Assembly (NCBI GenBank): GCA_041659285.1
Contig: JBAZYO010000012.1
Span: 124,001 to 188,000 of the forward strand
Source: Vicinamibacterales bacterium
GTDB taxonomy: Bacteria; Acidobacteriota; Vicinamibacteria; Vicinamibacterales; UBA2999
Length of the DNA: 64,000 bases
Direction of reading: 5' to 3'
Shown here: positions 49,394 to 55,766 of the stretch, in pieces
Layout: each line of letters starts with the position of its first letter
How positions within the stretch are numbered: the first letter of the stretch is position 1
Notes under the pieces: model-generated
Told to the model about the DNA's origin: nothing
The model's input: only the letters and a program-made list of their open reading frames with translations
Databases searched by the model: none
Program-made: the position numbers and the translations under genes

Positions 49394-51781
49394 GCGATAC
49401 AGCAAGTACTTCGCGCGCAGGCGGCGCCAGCGCGCTTCGTCCGCGCCCCACCTGGCCGCCACCGCGGCCGGGTCCTCACCGCGCTTCACGCGCTCGAGGC
49501 TGTCACGCGAACCCAGCAGGAGGTCGGTGTTCTCGAGCTGGTATTTCTCGCCGAACAGCGTGAACAGCGCGCCCGCAATTTCCAGCCCGACGCGAACCGG
49601 CTGGAGCGCGGCGCGATTGGTGATCACCATGAACACGCCCTGGCACGCCTGGTTGGCGTACTTGCTCGAGGTGGGCGTGAAGGCCACCGGATAGAAGCGA
49701 ATGCCCGCGAGCTTGCGCGCGTTCAGCGCGGCCGCCAGCCGCGGCCCGTCGATCCACGGCGCGCCCAGCTGCTCGAAAGGCTGGTCGGTGCCGCGCCCGA
49801 CCGAGACGTTCGAGTACTCGATGGCGCCGATGCCAGGGTAGAGCGTCGCCTGGTTGAGATTGCGCATGTTCGGCGACGGGTTGATCCACGCCAGCCCGGT
49901 CTCGTCGAACCAGTAATCGCGCCGCCAGTTCTCGGCGGCAATCACCGTCAGGTCGGCGTTGAACTTCTTTTCCTCGTTGAACAGCTTCGCCAGCTCGCCG
50001 AGGGTCAGGCCGTGTCGCACCGGCATCGGGAAATAGGCGATGAACTCGCGGATTGGCTCGGACTGGTTCGGCCCTTCGATCTGCCAGCCGTTGACCGGGT
50101 TCGGCCGGTCGAGCACCATCACCGCAATCTTTCGTTTCGCGGCCTCCTCCAGGACGTAGCCCACGGTCGCCGGGTAGGTGTAGAAGCGCGACCCGATGTC
50201 CTGGAGATCGATGACGAGCGTGTCGATGCCGGCGAGCATCGCGTCGGTCAGGCGCCGCGTGGCGCCGTACAACGAATGAATGGCGAGTCCCGTCTGCTCG
50301 TCGCGAGCCGACGGCACGTCCTCATCGAGAATGCCGCGGATGCCGTGCTCCGGCGCGAACAGCGCCACCAAACGCACGCCGGGGGCGCCGTGCAGCAGAT
50401 CGATGGTGCTCTTGCCGTCACGGGCGCGGCCGGTGTGGTTCGTGATCAGGCCGACCTTCTTGCCCTTGAGCTTCGCGAAGCCGTCGCGGGCGAGAACGTC
50501 AACGCCGGCGAGGACCGGTGAGGTCAATGTAGCGTCCGGCTTCAGCCGGACCCCGGGCAATGTAGCGTCCGGCCTTAGCCGGACCCCGGTGGCGTCGCCA
50601 AGAAGCGCCGCCGCGGCGACGGTCGCGATCCGGCTGCGCAGCACACCGACATCGCCGGTGCCGTCCGGGTGCAAGCGGCTCGACAGAAAGATCACGTACG
50701 ACTTCGACGCCGGATCGATCCACAGGCTGGTGCCGGTGAACCCGGTGTGGCCGTACGACCCGATCGGAAACAGGTCGCCGCGATTGCTCGAGTACGACGT
50801 GTCGATGTCCCACCCGAGTCCGCGCACGCTCGTCATGCCCGCCGGCGTGGCCGGCGACGTCATCGCCTTCACGCTGGCGGCCGACAGCACGCGCGTGCCG
50901 TTCAGCACGCCGCCGTTGATCAGCATCCGCGCGAACCGCTGCAGGTCGCGGGCCGTGCTGAACAGGCCGGCATGCCCGGCGATGCCGCCCATGCGCCGGG
51001 CGGTGGGATCGTGCACCACGCCGCGCAGCGGCGCCGCGTCCGGACGCTTGCAGGGCCAGGCATCCTGTTCCGCGCACCGCTCGGTCGGGGCGATCCGCGA
51101 CATCAGCATCTTGGCCGGCAGAAAGCCCGTGTCCCGCATGCCGAGCGGTCCGAAGACCGCGCGTCGCAGGTACGCGTCAAGCGACTGCCCGGTCACCCGC
51201 GTGACGATGTCGCCAAGCAGGAAGAAGTTGATGTCGCTGTAGACGAACTGCTCGCCCGGCGCCGAGGTCGGCACCTCGTCGATCGCCAGGGCAATGGCGG
51301 CCTCGTAGCCGCTCCAGGGGTGCAGATCCACGTCGGGGCGAAGGCCCGACACGTGCGTCAGCAGGTGCCGAACGGTGATGCCGGCCTTTCCGTATCGCTC
51401 GAACCCGGGAATGAACGACGCCACCGGGTCGTTGAGCCTCACCCTGCCCTGCTCAACCACCGTCATCACCGCCGTGGTGGTCGCAATGACCTTGGTCAAC
51501 GACGCGAGGTCGAACACCGTATCAAGGGTCATCAGCTCTTCGGCGGGGACCGTCACCCGGGAGCCATATGCTTTCTCGTACACCGTCTGATCGCCGCGCC
51601 CGACCAGCACCACCGCGCCCGGAAGCTGCCTGGCCGTCATGCCGTCGCGGACCAGTTCGTCTATCCGGGTCAGCGGCCCGGCCAGGGAAAGCGCGGTTTT
51701 GGGCGCAGAAGAGGGCGCCTGGGCTCCCGGTGCGGCCGAGGCCAGGGCCGCCAGGGCGAGGGCGAGTAGCGTCAAACGCAT
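49391..51781 (-). CDS. Fusion of serine beta-lactamase-type hydrolase and DUF1343/NamZ muramidase
   Basis: About 796 residues. A signal peptide (TLLALALAALASAAPGAQA) is followed by a class C beta-lactamase/penicillin-binding domain (about 25-390) with the nucleophile motif SLTKVIATTT, the YSD motif VYSDINFF and HTGFTG. A linker encoded by palindromic repeats (RLRPDATLPGVRLKPDAT) leads to a DUF1343 domain (about 430-796) with KVGLITNHTGRARDGKSTID, FAPEHGIRG and DLQDIGSRFYTYP. DUF1343 corresponds to NamZ exo-N-acetylmuramidase. The pairing suggests peptidoglycan fragment recycling in the envelope. ATG 51781 follows a leaderless-type TATATT. Confidence 0.88.
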   Translation of the reverse strand: MRLTLLALALAALASAAPGAQAPSSAPKTALSLAGPLTRIDELVRDGMTARQLPGAVVLVGRGDQTVYEKAYGSRVTVPAEELMTLDTVFDLASLTKVIATTTAVMTVVEQGRVRLNDPVASFIPGFERYGKAGITVRHLLTHVSGLRPDVDLHPWSGYEAAIALAIDEVPTSAPGEQFVYSDINFFLLGDIVTRVTGQSLDAYLRRAVFGPLGMRDTGFLPAKMLMSRIAPTERCAEQDAWPCKRPDAAPLRGVVHDPTARRMGGIAGHAGLFSTARDLQRFARMLINGGVLNGTRVLSAASVKAMTSPATPAGMTSVRGLGWDIDTSYSSNRGDLFPIGSYGHTGFTGTSLWIDPASKSYVIFLSSRLHPDGTGDVGVLRSRIATVAAAALLGDATGVRLRPDATLPGVRLKPDATLTSPVLAGVDVLARDGFAKLKGKKVGLITNHTGRARDGKSTIDLLHGAPGVRLVALFAPEHGIRGILDEDVPSARDEQTGLAIHSLYGATRRLTDAMLAGIDTLVIDLQDIGSRFYTYPATVGYVLEEAAKRKIAVMVLDRPNPVNGWQIEGPNQSEPIREFIAYFPMPVRHGLTLGELAKLFNEEKKFNADLTVIAAENWRRDYWFDETGLAWINPSPNMRNLNQATLYPGIGAIEYSNVSVGRGTDQPFEQLGAPWIDGPRLAAALNARKLAGIRFYPVAFTPTSSKYANQACQGVFMVITNRAALQPVRVGLEIAGALFTLFGEKYQLENTDLLLGSRDSLERVKRGEDPAAVAARWGADEARWRRLRAKYLLYR
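50526..50590. repeat. Tandem GTCCGGCTTCAGCCGGAC repeat inside the beta-lactamase/NamZ gene
   Basis: Two copies of a 33-base unit (TAGCGTCCGGCTTCAGCCGG and TAGCGTCCGGCCTTAGCCGG) lie in frame in the interdomain linker. The same palindrome class occurs at the ctaB start. Confidence 0.8.
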
Positions 51782-51787
51782 CGGGCT

Positions 51788-51793
51788 AATATA
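51788..51793 (-). promoter_or_regulatory. Leaderless-type -10 (TATATT) for the beta-lactamase/NamZ gene
   Basis: TATATT on the minus strand is followed by six bases and the ATG at 51781. No ribosome-binding site fits between. Confidence 0.5.
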
Positions 51794-51831
51794 CTGATTC
51801 GGTCGTGGTTCTTTTAAGGGAGATGCTAGCA

Positions 51832-52782
51832 ATGCGTGACTTGAAGACATTCTTTGGGGCGGCGGCTCTGGTCGTGGCGCTCGTGGTTTCGGCCCTCCCG
51901 GCCGCGGCGCAGACGGGCCGGGTTGGCGGCACCATCAAGGATCCACAGGGCCAGCCTTTGAAGGGCGCCACCATCACCGCGGAAAATCCGCAGGCGTCGC
52001 CATCGTCGTTCACGGCGACCACCGACGACAAGGGGCGCTACTCGATCATCGGCCTCAAGACCGGCACCTGGAAGATCACGGCCGCGGCCCCGGGCTTCAC
52101 GCCCTCCTCCGGTAACGTGCCCGTCCGCTCGCTGGGCGCGCCCATGCCGCCCGTGGACTTCGTGCTGGCGCCCGGCGCCACCGGCCCCGCCGGGGCACTC
52201 GCCGGCGTGAACACCAAGGAACTGCAGGCCGAACTGCAGAAGGCCATGGACCTGGCCAACAGCCAGCAGTACGACGCCGCCATCGTCGCCTACCAGGCCA
52301 TCCTCACCAAGACGCCCGCGCTCACGATGATCAACGGGCAGATCGCCCAGGTGCAGCGCCTGCAGAAGAAGTACGACGAGGCGATTGCGTCGTATCAGAA
52401 GGTGCTGGCCGCCGACCCGAACAACGACAAGTCGAAGATCGAAATCGGCATGACCTATCTCGAGAAGGGCGACTTCGCCAACGCCGAGAAGTCGCTGCTG
52501 GAAGTGGCGACGTCGACCAGCGCCAACCGCGAGGTGTTCTACAACCTCGGCGAGGTGAAGTTCGCGAAGGCCGAGACCGACGAGGCCGTGAAGTACTACC
52601 AGCGCGCCGTGGACATGGACCCGACGTGGGGCAAGCCACTCTTCAAGATTGGCCTGGCCAAGCTGCAGAAGGCCGACATGGCCGGCGCCCTCGAGATCAT
52701 GGAGAAGGTGATCGTCGTGGATCCGAACTCGGCGGAAGCGGCGCAGGCCAAGGGCCTGATCGCTCAGCTCAAGAAGGGCTAA
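51832..52782 (+). CDS. TPR protein with N-terminal carboxypeptidase-regulatory domain
   Basis: A 316-residue exported protein. A signal peptide (FFGAAALVVALVVSALPAAA) precedes a beta-sandwich regulatory domain (VGGTIKDPQGQPLKGATITA, RYSIIGLKTGTWKI) at about 28-110. A flexible Gly/Ala linker and four or five TPR repeats follow (ANSQQYDAAIVAYQAILTK, KKYDEAIASYQKVLAADPNN, DEAVKYYQRAVDMDPTWG). The regulatory/TPR pair is common in exported acidobacterial proteins and suggests a periplasmic scaffold. A Shine-Dalgarno AAGGGAG precedes the ATG. Confidence 0.85.
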   Translation: MRDLKTFFGAAALVVALVVSALPAAAQTGRVGGTIKDPQGQPLKGATITAENPQASPSSFTATTDDKGRYSIIGLKTGTWKITAAAPGFTPSSGNVPVRSLGAPMPPVDFVLAPGATGPAGALAGVNTKELQAELQKAMDLANSQQYDAAIVAYQAILTKTPALTMINGQIAQVQRLQKKYDEAIASYQKVLAADPNNDKSKIEIGMTYLEKGDFANAEKSLLEVATSTSANREVFYNLGEVKFAKAETDEAVKYYQRAVDMDPTWGKPLFKIGLAKLQKADMAGALEIMEKVIVVDPNSAEAAQAKGLIAQLKKG

Positions 52783-54977
52783 GGCGCTTTGCGCTTCTCG
52801 ACTTCGCCGATTAACTGATCGATATTGGGGTAGGAAGGCTCGATGCTTCGGGCCTTCTTCCACATCTCCACCGCGTCGGCGAACTTCCCCTGCCGCGCCG
52901 ACATCACCCCCTTCACCACCCACGGATACGCGTAGCCCGGATCGACGATGATCGCCTTGTCCAGGGCGGCCATCGCCTCGCTCGCATGGCCGCGTTCCGC
53001 CTCGAGCCAGCCTTTCGCGGCGTGGTGAGACGCCACATCGGGGAATGTGTCGAGGCTGAGGATGTATTCCTCCTGCGCCGTGCGCAGGGCCGCGCCGGCG
53101 CCGCCCGGCAACTGGACAACCCCAAAGCTCGCCAGCACCTCGGCCGCGCGCGCGCGGACGACGCGCGACTGATCGACGACGCGGGCCAGCACCGGTGCGA
53201 GGGCGCGCTCGCGATCGCCGGTCGTACCGAGCGCCTTCACCGCAGCCGCGCGCACGACCGGTTCGGGGTCGGCGGCCGCGGCGATCAGTGAGTTGACCAC
53301 GGCCGGCGTCACCTGTGCGGCATCGGGCCGGCGCTCGGAAATCAACCGCCCGATGTACTCAGCCGCGCTCGCGCGGACCAGCAGGCCCTGCGACCGATCC
53401 ACCGCGAGCCGCGCCAGGCCCGGCAATGTCGAGACGTCTCCCGAGCCCGCTCGATACATCGTATCGGCCAGCGTGATCGCCTTGCCTCGGCGCTCGCCAT
53501 TCCCCCACCACTGGTCCATCTGCCGCGCCGCCCACTCGGGTGAGCGGTCGTCGTGGCAGGTCGTGCAGGCGTTGGGAATGCCGAACCGAGCGGTGGTTTC
53601 GGGCACCGGCGGCTGGAATGAGTGATCACGACGACGAGTGAGCATGCGCCAGTTGACGTCGCTCATGTGGCAGTTGATACAACGGCTGCCCTCGGATTGC
53701 GGCGCATGAAAGGTGTGCTTCGACAGGCCGTCGCCGGCAAAGGACGCCGCCGGCTCAGGGCCTGGGCCCTGGGGCTTGCTTGTCCGCCGTAGCTCTAGCG
53801 AAGGCGGAAGGCTCGTGGACTTGGGAGTCGAATGGCACTGCGTGCACAGCTCATCGCCCCGGCGGCCGACATGGATGTCGACCTTCAGGGAGGCGTCGTA
53901 CTTCGACCCGTGCGACAGGTGACAGCTCGTGCACGCCACGGCGCCGGCCTGGAAGCAGCCGCTGAGGGTCAGCGCCTGGGGCCGGTTGAACTGGTTGGGG
54001 CGGCCGTCGGGCCAGAACTCGCCCTGGTGGTCGCGCGCCGGAATGGGCTGGCTGATCAGGAACGGCAGCGCGTAGTCGGCGTAGCGATCGCCGCCGCTGA
54101 AGCCCACGAACACGTTGGTCTTGTTGCCGTGGCAATAGGCGCAGGTATCGTACACGCGCTTCGGATCGGAACTGCGCGTCGAGAAGATCTTCAGGGTGTC
54201 GCTCAGCTGCCGGTTGTCGGAGCTGTTGTCGTACGCGGGTTTCGAGGCAGGGTTCCTCTCCCACTGGTCCATCAAAGCAACGTGCTCGCGGCCGGCGCCG
54301 TGACACGCCTCGCAGCCGATGCCCATCTCGGTCCACGTCGAGTTGTAGCGCTTGGCGTCGAGGTCGTAGCCCTGCGCGATGTTGGTGCCGTGGCAGTTGA
54401 AGCAGTTGGCGTTCCAGATCTGGCGCATGCCGTGCGCGCCGTCTGGAATAAGCGTGATTTCCTTCCAGTCCATCCACCGCTGGCTCGCGATGTGCCAGAA
54501 CACCGGCAACACATAGATCCTCCCGTCGGGCAGCGTCGCCAGGTAGCCCTGGTAGCGCTTGGCGCCAAGCGTGTAGTCCACCGTGAAGGTCTCAGGGGGC
54601 GCCTGGCCGAACTTCACCGTCACAAACGGCCTGCCGTCTTTTCGTCCGAACGCATACGCCCGATCGTGATCCGCGAACGTCGTCCCGTCGCGGAAGTCGC
54701 CGACGATGGTGGCTTCGGCGATGGGTTTGGTCATCTTGACGTGGAGGGAGTCCTGCCACTGGGTGTGCTCGGCGGCGTGGCAGCGCGCGCAGGATGCAGA
54801 GCCAAGGTAGGCCGCAGACTTGTCCGCCGTAGCGGGAACCGCGGAGGTGGATGATGCAGATTGCGCGGTCGCAGGGGCGGGCTCTAGCCCGCCCGGGGAT
54901 CGCGGCGCGGCACGCACGGCAAGCGTGAGCGCCAGCATGGCTGCCGCAACGCACACGAGCCTGGTGCCGCGGGTCAT
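52779..54977 (-). CDS. Octaheme c-type cytochrome with HEAT and TPR repeats
   Basis: About 732 residues. A signal peptide (TRLVCVAAAMLALTLAVRAA) is followed by a multiheme region with eight CxxCH motifs: CARCH, CFNCH, CEACH, CAYCH, CTSCH, CTQCH, CINCH and CTTCH. The C-terminal third has HEAT-like repeats (DPEPVVRAAAVKALGTTGD) and TPR-like helices (ASEAMAALDKAIIVDPGYAY). Similar multiheme/TPR proteins occur in Planctomycetes and Acidobacteriota, some resembling hydroxylamine-oxidoreductase-like or nitrite-reducing cytochromes. The substrate is unknown. Palindromic repeats interrupt the coding region at two places without breaking frame. Confidence 0.88.
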   Translation of the reverse strand: MTRGTRLVCVAAAMLALTLAVRAAPRSPGGLEPAPATAQSASSTSAVPATADKSAAYLGSASCARCHAAEHTQWQDSLHVKMTKPIAEATIVGDFRDGTTFADHDRAYAFGRKDGRPFVTVKFGQAPPETFTVDYTLGAKRYQGYLATLPDGRIYVLPVFWHIASQRWMDWKEITLIPDGAHGMRQIWNANCFNCHGTNIAQGYDLDAKRYNSTWTEMGIGCEACHGAGREHVALMDQWERNPASKPAYDNSSDNRQLSDTLKIFSTRSSDPKRVYDTCAYCHGNKTNVFVGFSGGDRYADYALPFLISQPIPARDHQGEFWPDGRPNQFNRPQALTLSGCFQAGAVACTSCHLSHGSKYDASLKVDIHVGRRGDELCTQCHSTPKSTSLPPSLELRRTSKPQGPGPEPAASFAGDGLSKHTFHAPQSEGSRCINCHMSDVNWRMLTRRRDHSFQPPVPETTARFGIPNACTTCHDDRSPEWAARQMDQWWGNGERRGKAITLADTMYRAGSGDVSTLPGLARLAVDRSQGLLVRASAAEYIGRLISERRPDAAQVTPAVVNSLIAAAADPEPVVRAAAVKALGTTGDRERALAPVLARVVDQSRVVRARAAEVLASFGVVQLPGGAGAALRTAQEEYILSLDTFPDVASHHAAKGWLEAERGHASEAMAALDKAIIVDPGYAYPWVVKGVMSARQGKFADAVEMWKKARSIEPSYPNIDQLIGEVEKRKAP
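53776..53816. repeat. Intragenic palindromic repeat in the cytochrome gene (copy 1)
   Basis: The left half CTTGTCCGCCGTAGCTCTAG and the right half CGAAGGCGGAAGGCTCG form a hairpin. It encodes the linker PPSLELRRTSKPQGP between heme regions. This is the clearest copy of the TCCGCC/GGCGGA family. Confidence 0.75.
54818..54850. repeat. Intragenic palindromic repeat in the cytochrome gene (copy 2)
   Basis: ACTTGTCCGCCGTAGCGGGA shares 16 bases with copy 1 and continues with ACCGCGGAGGTGGA. It encodes the region after the signal peptide (SAVPATADKSAA). Confidence 0.65.
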
Positions 54978-55056
54978 TGGGGAAATACTATCCGCCTTCG
55001 CCCCGGCACTTCTCGAGGGCTTCGGCGGGATTGCTCCGCGCACAGCCAGGCGGAGC

Positions 55057-55083
55057 AAAAAAAAGGGCCCTCATAAGGGCCCC
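55057..55083 (-). terminator. Rho-independent terminator on the minus strand
   Basis: On the minus strand GGGCCCT/AGGGCCC forms a hairpin followed by eight T residues. It lies about 330 bases after the tryptophan dioxygenase remnant and just before the cytochrome gene, so it probably belonged to that truncated gene. Confidence 0.8.
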
Positions 55084-55413
55084 GTGAGCCAGCAGCCTAG
55101 TCAGCCTGGCTCGAAAAATTCCGCCTTTGCCTGAAAGCCTTCCACCTTCGCCAAGGCTACGGTGGACAGGTCGGCGGAGAAACTAATGACTCCTGTGGGG
55201 GACGTCAAACTTCTCACCCTCCATAGAGCAAGCGTCATGCCGGTGGACGGCAGGCCGCGATTCGACAAAAACCCGAGCGTTTTCACGCGACCAGGGTCGC
55301 AGCGGCCCGCTAGATCCAATACATTGAAAACGCTGACTTCAGGCGGATGGATCGCGGCCGCTAATCTGGTGATCTCATGACCTGGTGACTTGGTGACTTG
55401 GTGATTGAATCCG
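55084..55413. other. 330-base gene-free stretch with repeats
   Basis: No coding signature was found. It holds a TCCACC...GCTACGGTGGA palindrome (55128-55186), a copy of GACTCCTGTGGGGGA (55188) that recurs inverted at 55686, and short TGGTGACT repeats near 55370-55400. The region between looks like a dispersed intergenic element, but only one copy is in this window. Confidence 0.5.
55128..55186. repeat. Palindromic repeat of the TCCGCC/GGCGGA family, degenerate copy
   Basis: TCCACCTTCGCCAAGGCTAC continues as GGTGGACAGGTCGGCGGAG. It resembles the intragenic copies at 18818 and 53776. Confidence 0.5.
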
Positions 55414-55640
55414 CTACAGTGCCGAGCGAATGGCCCAAAGGTCCGGGAAGACCGGTGTCATCAGGGTCGTGACCAGGTAATGCGCCCCCGCCGACCCGCC
55501 GGTGCCGACCTTGGCGCCGATGGTCCGCTGGACCATCTTGACGTGGCGGTAGCGCCACTCCTGTATGCCCTCGTCCAGATCCACCAGGCGCTCGCACATC
55601 TCCGCACGCATGGGGTCGCGGCGATGAACAGCATCTCCAA
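55414..55640 (-). pseudogene. Tryptophan 2,3-dioxygenase C-terminal remnant
   Basis: About 75 residues remain. They include RAEMCERLVDLDEGIQEWRY, RHVKMVQRTIG, KVGTGGSAG and FPDLWAIRSAL, which are the characteristic C-terminal part of tryptophan 2,3-dioxygenase. The family is about 280 residues, so the N-terminal three quarters are missing. The remnant begins next to the terminator of the TonB receptor upstream, and inverted copies of a 15-base sequence flank the region. It cannot be functional. Loss by deletion or insertion of a repeat is inferred. Confidence 0.8.
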
Positions 55641-55680
55641 ATAAAAATGGCGGGGGGCGCCGGCGTAGCGCCCTCCCGCC
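55639..55680 (-). terminator. Rho-independent terminator of the first Oar-like receptor
   Basis: On the minus strand GGCGGGAGGGCGC and GCGCCCCCCGCC pair around a seven-base loop and are followed by ATTTTTATTT. It lies about 85 bases after the receptor stop. Confidence 0.75.
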
Positions 55681-55685
55681 TAACG

Positions 55686-55745
55686 ACTCCCCCACAGGAG
55701 TCGAGCTTGCTCAGCTCTCGGCTATCAGTGAAATCTGATAGCCGA
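55686..55745. repeat. Hairpins downstream of the Oar-like receptor
   Basis: GACTCCCCCACAGGAGTC (55685-55702) is palindromic and its core recurs inverted at 55188. TCGGCTATCAG/CTGATAGCCGA (55718-55745) is a perfect 11-base stem with a six-base loop. Both lie between receptor stop and terminator. Confidence 0.65.
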
Positions 55746-55766
55746 AAGCCGTCAGCTGAAAGCCGA

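Noticed and set aside
53776..55030. A transposon end or insertion sequence near the cytochrome gene
   Set aside because: Only palindromes of 30-60 bases are present. No transposase and no target duplication are visible.
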